DNA from: Dromaius novaehollandiae
Taxonomy: Eukaryota; Chordata; Aves; Casuariiformes; Dromaiidae
Reading direction: 5' to 3'
DNA length: 64,000 nt
Assembly (NCBI RefSeq): GCF_036370855.1
Contig: NC_088098.1
Coordinates: forward strand, 39,931,981-39,995,980
The stretch's first letter is position 1, and every line of letters begins with the position of its first letter. Below are positions 50,401 through 62,448 of this stretch, in pieces. Made by a program: the position numbers and the translations under genes. The notes below the pieces were generated by a model. That model had not been told where the DNA came from. It searched no databases and worked only from the letters and a program-made list of their open reading frames with translations.

Positions 50401-53400
50401 AACACTCCAGGGAAGCACATGGGAGCTCCAGGGAAATTGCTGTTTTCACTGTGAAGGGCAGGGTGTCCTGGCGCTGGTTAGTCCTGACAGAAGGGTCTGA
50501 GCCTTGGAAAGCATCATGGTCCTGGCAGCATCCGGTGAGCTCCTGCTGGCCCTTGAAAATTTGGAGAAGATAGTGTAAATCTCATGCCAGACCATACCCA
50601 TATTTAGGTATTTATGCCGGCTGATTGTATCATTTGTGTGCAGTCGTGGTAGCTTTAGGCCTCTGACTTGTATACCTAAATTAATAGGACAGGTCACCAC
50701 ACAGGTAATAATTTCTCCAGTAGGTAATCCAGAACACACAGTGTAAGCAGCATTTTAGCTCAACTTCATTCTCAGTGTTTTGACCTCTTGGGAGAATATA
50801 GATTATGAAGGTAAAGGAATCTAATTCAGTCCCCTCAGTTAAGGGATCACTCCTTTAGGCAGTGTGACTAGTCCTATTGAGTTCAACTGGAATTTATTTT
50901 GTTACATAAAGCAGAAAAATATGATTCATACATTATTAGTACTCAGCTGAATGTTTGCAATTAGAGCTCTTAATGAAGTTCCGTTCAACAAATTAATCGC
51001 CAGTTTAGTCTGAAACGGTTTCAGAGATACTTGGGAACAAGAAAGAATACAATTCAATTTCATCACTTGTGTAAAGCAGCACATGGCCTCTACAGTAAAG
51101 TGTGTGTTTTAAAAAAAAAAAAAGAGCTATGTCTAGTTAGAATGGCCATCATCAAGTCAGCAAAACAATTTCATATATGAAATCACATGCCAAAAATGTT
51201 TTTGGTCACTACTGCTCAACACATTAATTCAATGAAGATCATTCAAATTTCAGCCACAGCAACTAACTCTACTTGAAAACAGACGCCCAGTCCTAAAATT
51301 CTGAAACTGTAAAAGCCTATTAAAAGACTTTTTAGGAAAATATTTGAAGATAATTTTGTTTAGAAGTAGTTGTATTTGGAAACGTCTGAGCAGTGTGGTC
51401 TGTAGTTTTGCAGCTAGTGCACCGTGAAAATTTTTGGGCCCACCAGAGGCTTCATGTAATGAAGCCACTGAACTGCTTCTCATCCTTGATCCTTTAACTT
51501 CCGTAATAGTGTGGGGAATATCCACAAAGGGCACAGAACAATCAGTAGGCAGCTGGGTTGTAAAAGGGCCATGTTTCGAGCCTGCTGATATTGAGAGAAC
51601 AACCTCTGAAATCCTCTGCAGAATTAATTGTTTCTAAACAACAGCTTTAGGAGCTTCCTTCTTTCACCTTGGCCATATCACAACAACGGATACCAAATAC
51701 AAAATGCTAATTTGGAGAACGTCACTGAAAGGCTGAATGAAATCAGTGAAAAAGTTCTGTGTGGATTTATACTTACTAGGTTTGTGACTCTGCATCCTGT
51801 TAAAAGAAATACAGGAAAAATCCCATTCTAGCAGGGGCGCCACTGGAATGGTGTTAATTGGGGGCATGGGTAATGAAAAAATATTGCCAGCTCTGTCACT
51901 TGCTACAAGTTGTTGATTTATAGGAGAAATGAGAACTGCGAAGGTGTGTTTGTGGATAAGTATTCATGTTTCTCTCTCAGTATAAAGGACTGAGAATAGA
52001 GGTGAAAAAGCCAAGGAATGAGAAGAATACAGAAGATAACCACACATCTAGTGAATACTATCTTCTTCAGTAAGTGACATGCTAATTTCCTCTTTGAGCA
52101 TTACATATCGTGTCCTTGCTGAAGTTTATTATCGAGTAAATTAAACTGGAACTTGCAGCATTTGGTATATCAGCCAGTCCAGGGAACAAATGTGTTTCAT
52201 TATTATTTTTTTGAAAACGGAAAAAACCTTGACTTTATTTTCAAATTAATAGTCAAGCAGAATGATGCATGCAGACTGGGTTATATTTTAGGTGCTCTGT
52301 CATGCAATTTCACATCTCTACATGAGGTTGCTTAGAAGTTAAAGCAAATTAGCAAAAAAGATAATAAAAAAATCCCGATTTCTTAAAAGCTTGTCAGGTT
52401 CATTGTACATCAACTAGCTTTTTAAATTAAGTGAAGTGGTGGATGCAGGAGGAATTAATGTTAACATCACCCTCTTGTCCCTGAGCTGCTGTCTGAAGAT
52501 AAAGTTCTGTTTTACTTCTAATCTCACTTCCAAGGAGCATAACAACGTATTTACAAAAGTGATCTTAAATCTTTAGCTTCAGCATGTAAGACTTAGTAAA
52601 GATTAAAAAAGTGCCTCCAATTCTTAAAGAAGATAGTTTGGTCATTAAGAGTTCATGGTCTTAATGCAATGGAGTTTCATACATGTCCTACAGTTAGAAA
52701 ACTGAAAGACCAAGACAAAAGATTTCAAATCAGCAATTGTAGTTGTTCCTTTTTTGCAGCCTGGCTGCAAGTCACACTGTTGTCTGGGTAATTTATATCT
52801 ATATTACACAGAGTCTTGCAGTAATGATATTTTCATGAATTTATTTGACTTCATCCAAGGTAGGTAATGTGTGCTAGGGAAGGAAGTAAAGTGTTTGGCA
52901 TAGGGGAGCTGCCAGTTATCTAGCTGCTGTTGTGATAGTCGGCCTTCTTTACTCTGTGTATATCTGCCATCAGCAGGTTATAATGAATTTTATTCTCTAA
53001 AATCTGTTACGGCTCAGTAATTCCTTAAAATCCAGTCCTTTTGCAGACTCTCAGAATGTCTCCTATCTTCTCAAGAGGCTATGCAAGAGAATTTCTCTCC
53101 AAAATGAATTTAAATGGTCCTTGAAAACATAAAACTGAACAATTATGCCTGTGTCAGGTAATGTTTTGGGTTTTTTTCCGAAAATGTGGCATTTTATAAG
53201 AAATAAAGAAATTGCAGGCTGCTGCCATTGCTGAACTCACTGGTGTCTCTGTGTGGGTGTTCCTCATGGTGGTTATGCAAAAGCGATCATGAGTCGTATG
53301 AAAGCGTCAGAAGGCAGCGGTTGCAGGCGCTGCCACAAACCTGGGTAGCGCCAGCGGGCTGGAGGGGCAGGGCAGAGCCGTGGTGCTCTGCCATTTTGGC

Positions 53401-55078
53401 TCCGCACTCTTCCCGCAGTCTTTCTTTTGATGTGTGGTTTAAATGGCGAACAAAATGGCTGTAAATTAGAAAGAAGGGCTGGGACTGAACTACAAGAAAA
53501 TACAAAAATAGGATGGTACTAGATAAAATGAAGAAACAGAAACTGAGGAGCATGCTGATAAAAGAAAAATAGTGATATTTGATTAGGGACCAGATTATAA
53601 CAACGCCCAAACCCATTCCCTGGCTTGTCCACCAGTAGCAGCTGTGATGAAGGATAATGTTTTCCCACTACCTTTTTATTCATGTGTGACAAACAGGATC
53701 AGCAGCAAACCTGTCTTTGGAACAACTTTCTCATTCCAGTAATCCATCAGCGTTATTTCCTGAGCTGCTGCTTCCTCCTGTGAGCCTGCAGTGTGTGTAG
53801 CTACATTGCAAAAAAGCACAGAAATGACTTTGCAAGTCATTTCTATCAGTGACATCAGCTCGCTTAAGACATGCAACCCTGACCACTTTCACTGAGGCTG
53901 AGCCAGCTTCCCCCTCTGTCCTAACTCATGGTCAGCGAGGTATTGGCAGTGACAGGTGTCAACACAAGACAGACAAAAGCTGCCAAAACCCCAGGACAAA
54001 TTAAAAAATGAGCAGCAGCCTGAATCCCATCAAAGTAAAAGGCAATAGGGTTAAAATGGGAAAAGGGAAAACATGAATCTTTCAGTCAAAGGGAGGTGGG
54101 GGAAAAATCAATGGCCAAGAAAGTAATTATTACTGTCCCTGCTATTGAACGAATGTACAGAATGAATAAAAAAATGGGAGGCTGGATAATTCTGCAACTT
54201 TGATGAGGAATTTAGCTGATAAAAATATGGCTATTCAAAGAAGTCTGAAGATCCCAGGCATTATGAAGGGATACAGCTGTGTTGGTGCTGTTCCCCAGTT
54301 AATATGCTAAGGAACTGTTCTGGCCTTGAACCTCAGTTTACTGCGACATTCCTGATCTTGCTATGGAGTAAAAGGTAATTATTACAGCACGGTCTGGTTG
54401 TTCAGTTCCAGGCCTGAGTGCTATGGATCCAGCAAACTAACAGAAGCAATGACAGTGATTCATTATAGTGCCTTATAGAGATCCATCACGTTCTGGGTTC
54501 TGGTTTCTCTCTGTTTGTTATGATTCAATAACAGTTGTGTTTTTCTCTCTGCAAATCATCTGATAGCATTAACTGAGAATGGCAATGCTACCTGTTATTT
54601 TTAATAATTATAAAAGTGACATTTTTTCATTGCAAGAAATACAAGTTCCCTTGGATAGAATATATCAGTTCTTTGTTTTTAAACTCGCCATGAGCTTACT
54701 ATTTATTACAAAAGCTGTATTTGCAGATGGATGCAGTGACTGTTCAGTTAACAGATTGAGAAAAAAAAGCCTGATGGTGCAAAAATCATTTGAATTCAGA
54801 GCTGTAACAAATAATCACAAGGCTAAGCTCTTCCCCCTGCTCTGCTTGTGGCCAGCTCCTTCTCTTGGCAGTAACTAATAGCTTGCAGTTTGGCCTTGAC
54901 TTTCTGGGATAGCGGAACAGTGCTTAAAGCACATTTGAAGTAGAAGGAAGGAGGCATTAAGACACTGGCGCATCTCCTTGAACCTCAGGTAACAAATGCC
55001 AGCCCGCATCCATGAAACTCATGAAGCTACTGAAGTAGCTTCGGGGCTGCTGTCGCTCACGCCGGCTGTCTGCTCCAG
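50401..55078. other. No gene recognised
   Basis: Ordinary AT-rich sequence. The first 100-200 bp may still belong to the CR1 copy. Open frames of up to 109 codons (53287-53616, -) have no recognisable motif. A small CpG-enriched patch lies at 53282-53450. Confidence 0.55.
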
Positions 55079-55163
55079 AAGTACCATTAGGGCTGTTGGA
55101 GAGAAGATGAATGGGGCGACTCTTCAGCTGTTTCGGGTGACCTGGCCTTGGAGTGGAGGCATG
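55079..55163 (+). other. Candidate exon (85 nt), unidentified
   Basis: A pyrimidine-rich stretch ending GTCTGCTCCAG (to 55078) precedes an 85-nt segment that is open in one frame (one base plus 28 codons) up to a strong donor, ATG|GTAAGTAG at 55164. The encoded peptide (for example EKMNGATLQLFRVTWPWSGG) is not one I know. The wider frame 54996-55199 is open and GC-richer than its surroundings. The donor is overlapped by hairpins (55160-55200). Its ending phase does not match the start of the next candidate at 56124, so they are not adjacent coding exons. Non-coding exon or chance are alternatives. Confidence 0.18.
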
Positions 55164-55200
55164 GTAAGTAGTTACCATGGCTCTTTTATGCCATGGTGAC
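55160..55200 (+). other. Two competing hairpins over a splice-donor-like site
   Basis: CATGGTAA (55160-55167) can pair with TTACCATG (55172-55179) around a 4-base loop. Alternatively GTTACCATGGC (55171-55181) pairs with GCCATGGTGAC (55190-55200), 11 bp including one G-T pair, loop 8. The two stems share 55172-55179, so they exclude each other. The first covers the donor GTAAGT at 55164-55169. Confidence 0.55.
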
Positions 55201-56123
55201 ATCTTGCTTGTCCATTAAGCCAAAGTAGTAAAAACTGGAAATAGAGGCTCATTATCTGGCTGTCAGGCTTCTAATGCACTTGTTGGGTTTTAAAGTAGTA
55301 AAGGGGCTAGCATCCTGAAACTCTCCTAAGAAGAGTGTTCCTGAAGAACAAAATGCATGCTTTTTCCTTAGCATTCAATGAAATGATAGCACAGCTGCTA
55401 ACTTTGGCTCTGTTTTGTGAAGAAATACGTCACCAACATTCACTCTGCCACTATATATATAACCCAATTCAGAGGAAGAGTCAAGGACATGAACCTGTAT
55501 CCAGTGTAATGTTCTCCAGGCAGGATGTGTAGTCTGAAATGTATCGGTCCTACTGTTTTCTGATAGCACTTTTCTTACGAAACTCTGCTAAGTGCTGCTG
55601 AAAGCAGGGGCGTGCTATTCACAGAGGGGTGTGCAGATCCCAGATTGCAGGATACTCTGCCCAGCTTGGGCAGCCACATCTTCTGTTTTCCAATGGCTTT
55701 TTATTAATCCTGCAAGCCGGTGTAAAGCACGGTTTGCTCTTTTACTGCAAAGGGAATGTATGTGCATTATTTTGAGATAAATATGTGCTAGAAAAATCGA
55801 AGCACTCTAACACCCACATCTGCCAGATTAATTCCTATGGCATGGCAATGCTTGACAGAACTGCTTCATAGTAAGAAAAGTTGGGTTTTAGTTAAGAACT
55901 GAGAAGTGAGAAGACATAAGCTTACAACCAAGCTTGTGTCTGAAACTGCATACTGCTTGGTAGACTGACAACACAGAAACAGTGCCATGCTGAACAACTG
56001 TAAATTCTGGGAAACCGGGTATGAGCTGCGGAAATTCAATAAGGAGAAAAGGCAAAACGAGTGCAGTATTTCAGGCTACTTTGACACTTAACTTTCAGTC
56101 CATTTATGTTCTCATTTACGTAG

Positions 56124-56194
56124 GTGGTGATCTCCTATATCCTTCACAAGTTGTTGCACAGCATATTGCTGTGCAGATGGGACAAATAACCACG
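56124..56194 (+). other. Candidate exon (71 nt), unidentified
   Basis: The acceptor-like tract TTATGTTCTCATTTACGTAG ends at 56123 and a good donor, ACG|GTAAGC, follows at 56195. The segment is open in the frame that uses two leading bases plus 23 codons, giving a peptide such as LLYPSQVVAQHIAVQMGQI that reads like globular protein. The same frame is open from 56021 to 56341, so its openness is not limited to the putative exon. I cannot name the family. Confidence 0.18.
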
Positions 56195-58134
56195 GTAAGC
56201 AGTGGTAAAAGCTTTAAATGTCACAGGGCAAAGAATATTTTCTCGACCCTTGAATGTACCTGGATACAATGTATATATACACATGCTGTTAGCAATGATC
56301 GTTATGTGATAAACCACCGCCATACAGGACAACCTGTATAGCTGTGTAATCGCTACACGCAAGTTTCACTGCACAGCTTGCACTTTGGCTGTTCCTACAT
56401 CTCCTTAGGCTGTGTTTCCATCATTTCAAATGGGTAATGGCAGAAGTAGTCCCGACCTGCCAGGGTTTTTTTCCCCCTTTTCTCTCTCCTGTGAGAATTT
56501 ACATTCAAGGCCTGTGTCTTTGTCAAAGACAAAAAAAAAGCAGGGATGGCAACCTGTCTGTAAGGAGGTTCAGTTCTTTTCCTTTGGTTAAAAAAACACA
56601 TTTTTACTTTTCCTTGCCATTTCTCAACACCTTTTAAAAAGCAGAGTGATAATCTTTCTGTGTTGGATTGCAGCGTGTCTATGTTCCCAGATTTATAAAT
56701 AGGAATTTAGAATGGAAAAGTTGTTATAATGTAAAGTATAGTTATCTCAGACACATGGTCTAATCAACAATGCATTAATTAGCAGTGCAGAGGAAAATTG
56801 CATCAGGAGACATATCTTCATTTCTTTCCCAGCACTTCACTCTTGATGTCCCTGAAGTGATTCCACAGGATCAACAGCAAAGCAGATACTAACTCAAGTT
56901 TTATGGATGTGTGAGCCAAAGTGGACATTTTTTTCTGAAAAATAATGAGTTATATATTACATAAGTAATTTATTTTCAGGGGAGAGGGATTGTTTCTCAT
57001 TAAAAAAATGGCTTTAAAAGTCTGATATTTATTTCTTGGGGGTGTAATCCTGCAAGTTATTAGTTGCTAGAGAGACTGAGGACTAGAGACGTAACTTTCT
57101 TGGTGAGCAGCTCTTCTGTATAAGCCATAGTCTGGGCATCCATCCTCTCTGGTGAGCTGGCATGCTGTTTGAACCATACTCTTCTGCTTGACAGCTTGGT
57201 TTTTGACATAATAAATGGCCCTCATTTTTATAGCCACCATCTTTCAGTCTCCAGAGTTAACAGTAAGTCCTTCCAGGCATATTTGTAAAAAAAACAGGGC
57301 ATTCAGAGCCAAGCTTTCTTCATTCGAAAATGAAATGAATTAGGCAATGTGCTCTAGATGTTTGTCCCAATGGCTAGTATTATTTCTGTTTAACCAATGT
57401 CTGTCATTTACTGAAATACCAAACCACACATTTAATTTTAATGTTACTGTCACATCTGAATTGATAAGTTAGGTATGTAAATTTGATTTCAAATGAGAAA
57501 TTAAATGGCTAATCAGCTGATCATTACATTCATAGTATGTCATTAGCAATTTAGGTTTTACGTTATTATTTCTCTTTGACTGCTGGGTGGTTTTACTTCA
57601 CAGCATGTTATTTAACGCAATTGATATTTTTCTTGCTATATTTAATTAAAACTTGTGAAAAAAAACATTCACAAGGGAAACAACCTAAATTACTCTTTTT
57701 GAATAGTCTGGTGTACCCCAAACAGAGGTCTAAAAATGTTAGATACACATGTCTATGGATGTAAGGTATCATATATACTGACTTCATGTATTTCATGTAT
57801 TTCATTCTGTTCAAGTAGAACGTCTGATCTGCAGTCATTTTACCTGAATGGGATAAAGCAAGTCAAAGAAAATGATGACTTGGCTTTTACTTTTCCAGTG
57901 TTTAAGCTTTGGATTGGTTTACTGTTTTGCATATGTAACATGTTTTGAGTTCATCATCCTTCTGTGCTACTGGCTGATCTACAAGAGGCCACTCTTACAA
58001 GAAGTTAGGAGAGGTTTGTGCTTGTATCTAGTTCTGTGATTTGGTCGTCAAGTGTCAGTCTTCAGATGTTGACTCTCTGTGGAAAACATTACACATTCTT
58101 GTTTTTCTCTTTTAATTCACCTTTTCTGCTGCAG

Positions 58135-58187
58135 ATGAGTTTGGCAGAATGCTGAGAAGAATGTTTAAGGCTCTGCGGAGTTACTTT
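58135..58187 (+). other. Candidate exon (53 nt) with very strong acceptor
   Basis: The acceptor is among the best in the window: an almost pure pyrimidine tract from about 58101 (GTTTTTCTCTTTTAATTCAC, which also contains a branch-point-like sequence, then CTTTTCTGCTGCAG to 58134). The segment ends at the donor TTT|GTAAGC (58188). With two leading bases, 17 codons are open and read EFGRMLRRMFKALRSYF, a basic amphipathic-looking peptide; the other two frames contain stops. No family is recognised. Short decoy exons of this size are common in vertebrate introns, so a real exon needs transcript or conservation evidence. Confidence 0.25.
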
Positions 58188-58599
58188 GTAAGCCAACAAC
58201 CTTGCTTTCTTTCAAGAGAGAGACTGGTGTAGAGGAAGTTTATGGGAGAGAGTATAAATTATCATCAGAACTATCTTTTTCTTTCCAAACTCCTTGCTTG
58301 GAGCCTGATTTGGCATTTAGTGGGAGTAACTTTTGTATACCAGAAAATCCACACAAGCTTGATGAGTGGATGTAGACAGTTCACACATGCTTTGAAATTC
58401 CAGCATATAAATGTCCTGAAAATGTCATTTTCCCTGAATGTGGAACTGAGAATTTCTTCCTACCATTGCAGCTCTGGGCTGCTTCGATTATACATGATCT
58501 AGGCACCCGGACTGAATGGTTAGTGCTTCTGTAGTTCTTTACCTACCCCTTGATTTGGTAGTTTGCAGGACTAAGCTATCTGGTTCAAAGATGCAGGGG

Positions 58600-59110
58600 G
58601 CAAGGCAGTGCTGGGACAGAGAGACTGAAAAGGTGGCTGCCAATGGAGTGAGAAACTAGGACTGTAAGTCAAAGCAGGGAGCAAGATTGGGAGAGTTTGG
58701 CAAAGAGCCCATGTAGGAGAGACTGAAATGTCTTGGGGCAAGGCTGGAAGCAGGCAGTGCTCGTGGTCTGCCAGGCAGGTTGGAGAGAGGTCTGGGAACT
58801 GGTGAAATGAACAAAAGGAGAAATAAGTCTGAAAAGAAGCTCCAGTACCAGTGGGAGAGCAGGAATTGCTCAGACAGAGAGACTAGGGAGTGAGGCTGAA
58901 GGAGATAATGAGGACAGAGTTTGGAGTTCAGAAGACAACTGGAAGCTTAGGGTGGAAGAAAAGAAGAGGGGTGGCTTTGCAAAAGGGCTGGGAGTGGGAT
59001 GAGGAAATAGAGCAATTCTGGGACTCACTGGGTGGGGAGATGTGCCTGTTGGGAGCAGCCAGGCTTCGGGCAGAGGCAGCTTGAGGAGGATGAGCAGGCC
59101 AAATCAAGCT
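58600..59110 (+). other. Purine-rich, G-biased block
   Basis: About 500 bp enriched in GGAG, GGGAG and CAGG words, similar in texture to 43530-43860 but with no clear period. Overlapping short frames on the + strand reflect the scarcity of T-containing stop codons and are not evidence of genes. Confidence 0.45.
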
Positions 59111-59434
59111 TGGAGTTGTGGGGCAATCAAAGCATCAAAGACTCTTCCCACTGGAGTACACTCTTCTGAAGAGCCTGGAGCAGGACCTATCATTCCAGGG
59201 TCTCTTGCTGCACTACTGCTTCCAGACAGAGTACACTCTCTGGCACAGTGTACGTGTGTTTGTAGCACATGCTACCCAGGTTAATTTATTCTATTTAGGA
59301 TAGATAATAATAAAGACATGGCAGTATAGTGTCTACCAGGTGACTGCAGCTAACCAGTGGCCTGGGAGGGCCCTAGTTCATGCTATGACCTCTGACACCA
59401 GACAGGATTAAATTAATGCAGGTCTCTTACAACA

Positions 59435-59462
59435 TACTATAGTATATAAATGTGCTATAGTA
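59435..59462. other. Short perfect inverted repeat
   Basis: TACTATAG (59435-59442) and CTATAGTA (59455-59462) form a perfect 8-bp stem with a 12-base AT-rich loop. No function is suggested beyond possible hairpin formation. Confidence 0.5.
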
Positions 59463-59800
59463 GTGTTCCACCCTGAGACATGGCTGATGTACACTAATTT
59501 TTTTTTGTCTGTGATGGATGGCCCCAGCTCTCAGGCCAAAAATATTCATATCTACGTTGGAAGCCAGAAGGTGGCATGAGGGAGATACTTGGTTTCATCC
59601 AGTTCTGACCTGGATGGGACCTCTCACATATATAATAGGAATTATTATAGAATCTCGTTCCAAGCAAACAGAGAGCAATAACATAAATGCACACACAAAA
59701 ACCTACTGCTTAGAATAGACCATTAACAGAGCACTTTGCAGTAGGTATAAATGCGGTGGCATAGGCTAATATCAACACTGAGCATCTTGTTTGAATTTGT

Positions 59801-59839
59801 CCCCCCCTCCCCACAGTTAGCCCCCCCGCCCCGGTCCCC
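59801..59839 (-). other. Potential G-quadruplex motif
   Basis: C runs of 7, 4, 7, 4 and 4 on the + strand give a minus-strand quadruplex motif. The tightest set lies at 59821-59839, with loops of 3, 1 and 1. The left half (TCCCCCCCTCCCCACAG, ending 59814) also resembles a splice acceptor, but stops follow it. Confidence 0.6.
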
Positions 59840-60069
59840 AGATACCTACATTTGTGCCAGTAATTTTCCTATGCTACCTCTTCTAAGTCTTGGCAGTGCT
59901 GAATAACTACCTATCTATCTTACAACTAAATCTTGTCAAGATTCACAAATTGCCATTCTTTTGTCTCTCTTTTTTGATTAGGCATCTGTTTCAGGTCCTA
60001 CCTATTAGATTAAGTCTAGTGCAATGCAAGGTGCCACTGGCAAAGGCAACACCACCAGTATTTTTCCAG

Positions 60070-60200
60070 TATCCCGGTGGCTAGAACATTCATTTAGGAT
60101 GTGGGAGACTTGGCTTAAAATTATTCAGCTGGCCAATGTACTTGGACAACTCTAGTAAGCAGCATTCTTTGGCTGAAATCACCCACTGATTTCTGCTGAA
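60070..60200 (+). mobile_element. Possible ancient SINE (MIR/CORE-type) remnant, reverse orientation
   Basis: The phrase CCGGTGGCTAGAACATTCAT (60074-60093), then AGGATGTGGGAGACTTGGCT, resembles the end of ancient amniote SINEs read in reverse complement (pattern: GTGGTTAGAGCACT, then GGGAGACCCAGGTTCAAATC). The next 100 bp loosely fit. Divergence is high and the call rests mainly on about 45 bases. Confidence 0.35.
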
Positions 60201-61988
60201 GTTGCTCCCATTTGACGGAAATAGATAAAACATTTGCTTGAAGTAAGATGAGAATTCAGCTTCCTCACGCCTCTGTTTTGCACTTATTATCCATAAGTGC
60301 ATGTCCATGAGTGCCTATCTGTTAAGTCTGAGGCTCATTCTCTTCCTGTAGTCCAGTGAATATGTATTATTTCATGCAATGTGGAATAGGTTTCACTAGA
60401 GAGTCTGTGAATCAGTGTGTTTGTGAATCTTACTCTTAGATATTGTATAGGGAACTTGAGGCTATGTAATCCTGTAAACGAACTGGGGTCTAATTTTGGA
60501 GTCTGTCCAGCACTAAACCAGCACTTTGCACAGATTCTCACTACTTTCAGTCCTCAGTTTCTGGACTACCTGGGACATGTGGTCTGATCTGTGGGAGTAC
60601 TACCTGCACTTTATTGTAGTCGATGCAGTAGCAGCTGCAATTCGGGTGGATGTGATAGTACATGTACCTGAGTATTCTGACCATTTAGGCTCTGGGGATT
60701 CAGACTGAGCACCCAAATGTTCAGTTCTTCGGCTGTCAGATGGACCTAACACCACTCCTGTCAGCTCCCAAGGGTGCCCGGAGCATAGTGTTTGTGAACC
60801 ATCCAAACGGTGTTGTGAAGAGCACCAGGGAAAAGCCTTTAAGGGAATGAATCTTCGGAAGAGTTTTTATGTGCAGTACCTGAAGCCAAACCCTGAAAAA
60901 TGAGAAGGCAAAACAGCCAGTCAGCTCATTAAGTGAGCACTGTCCATTTTGAATGAGACAGGGTCAGGCAGGAAAAAATAGTGGTATCTAATAGTCATAA
61001 TGGAAAACATAGCATAAACTAGCTGTACATAAAGTTGAATACTCTGGCATTAATTTTAGCATTTCTAAACTTTGGAGCATTAGCCTTTACAACCTTTTAA
61101 TGTAGTTTTGTAGGTAATTTTTTTACATGGGTTTCAAAATCTGACAGATGGCAGGCTTTTGCAGTTACTGTCCTTTTATTTCCTCAGAATGAGATCTACT
61201 AGATTGTAGAATAAACTCCTAAGGAAAATGATGGTTGCTTTAGTGGTTATGTCATTTAAAACTATAGCCTGCAATATACTGTAAAGAACAACCCTACAGG
61301 GATAAGCCAGCGGACTGCATGACTTAATAGGGCTTTTTCTATTTGTGCTTATTTGGTTCTGGGAAAGGGAGTTAGCTTGACTCTGTATTATCCTGCTGCT
61401 CTGCCTCAGGGAAAGACTGGACATGGGCATGATAAATTAATTTCCATTTTAGCTGTTTCTCCCTCCCTTTGCCTGGCATCACATTTGAAGTTCCTGTGTT
61501 GTATGATCAAAAGGCACGTGATGCACGAGTCAGTCAGCTCTGCTACCATCAGCAGGCGTGTGCACAACACAGGCAGTACTAGGGATTATGTAGATACTAT
61601 CTGACCAGTAAAGAGAAGAAAAGCATCCAGTCTTTAATAAATTGGTTGTATCAGTGGGGGCTGGAGAAGCATTTGATCAGTGTAGACGAGGTAACACTTA
61701 GTAAAAAGCTTAAGGATTAACTTTTAAACTCTAGCTGATGTGGAAAAAGGGAAAAGGAAAATGTTCATCTTCTGAAATCAGATGCATTTACTCATTTTAG
61801 TGCCCAGAGCACTAAACATCATCATATGGCAAAATCTTTTTTTTGACTTACATACATTGCCTTACTACTGAAATAATGCCTAAAAATCATTTAGCCAGAG
61901 AGATTAATGCTTCTCAAAATTTTTCCTGCTTATTTGGTGTCACTGCAGCTAAATAAAGAAATTGAGAGTGCCTGATATGTGATTGGAG
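60201..61988. other. No gene recognised
   Basis: Ordinary AT-rich sequence with short overlapping open frames (up to 84 codons) and no recognisable repeat, motif or splice pair. Confidence 0.55.
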
Positions 61989-62074
61989 TTTTTCCCTTCC
62001 CTTCCCTTCCTTTCCCTTCTCTTTGCTTCCCTTCTGCCCTTAACTTGCTCCTGCTCCCTCTCTCTCCCTCTTCA
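61989..62074 (+). repeat. Polypyrimidine tract with CCCTT units
   Basis: A C/T-rich stretch begins with repeated TTCCC/CCTTC words and continues as CTCCCTCTCTCTCCCTCTTCAG, ending near 62075. The minus-strand frame of 132 codons (61930-62328) owes part of its length to this tract, reading as repeated Lys-Gly-Arg-Glu-Gly. The far end also makes a very strong acceptor-like sequence. Confidence 0.8.
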
Positions 62075-62147
62075 GTTAAAACACTGCCCTTAAGCTGTAG
62101 TCCCCCTCTAGCAGCTCTCTGGACTTTTTTCCCCTCTGTAAACTCAG

Positions 62148-62264
62148 CACTCAAACGTTCAGGTTTCAGTCCAGCTGGCAGCACTGCTGGCATATGAACA
62201 AATCTCAGTCCTCCTGATGTGTCTGGAGTTACCTGAAGGAAGAAAGTGTTGCTGTCTGAACAGG
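62148..62264 (+). other. Candidate exon (117 nt), open in one frame
   Basis: The acceptor GACTTTTTTCCCCTCTGTAAACTCAG ends at 62147 (T- and C-rich tract about 62124-62137) and a near-consensus donor, CAGG|GTAAGTACC, follows at 62265. Between them exactly 39 codons are open in phase 0 on both sides; the other two frames have stops. An in-frame TAA lies at 62139-62141, just upstream of the acceptor, so the open frame nearly coincides with the exon bounds. The peptide is Leu/Val-rich in the middle (SVQLAALLAYEQISVLLMCL) with a Cys cluster near the end. I recognise no family. It could be an exon of an unannotated transcript, a non-coding RNA exon, or chance. Confidence 0.25.
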
Positions 62265-62448
62265 GTAAGTACCAAGGGATAATAACCTTGGCAAATATAA
62301 TTGCTACTAGCATTGTGAAATTTGACATGATTTCTTCGATTACCTGTTCTGGAAATAATGTATTCCCGAACTGCAGTGATGTGTGTAATGGCTACTCGTT
62401 AAGTTTGCAAAACACTTATCATTCTAGTGCTGTTTTTGGGTGCTTGTA

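Noticed and set aside
61930..62328. 132-codon minus-strand open frame
   Set aside because: Part of it is the translation of the C/T-rich simple repeat at 61989-62074, giving repeated Lys-Gly-Arg-Glu-Gly; it has no recognisable domain.
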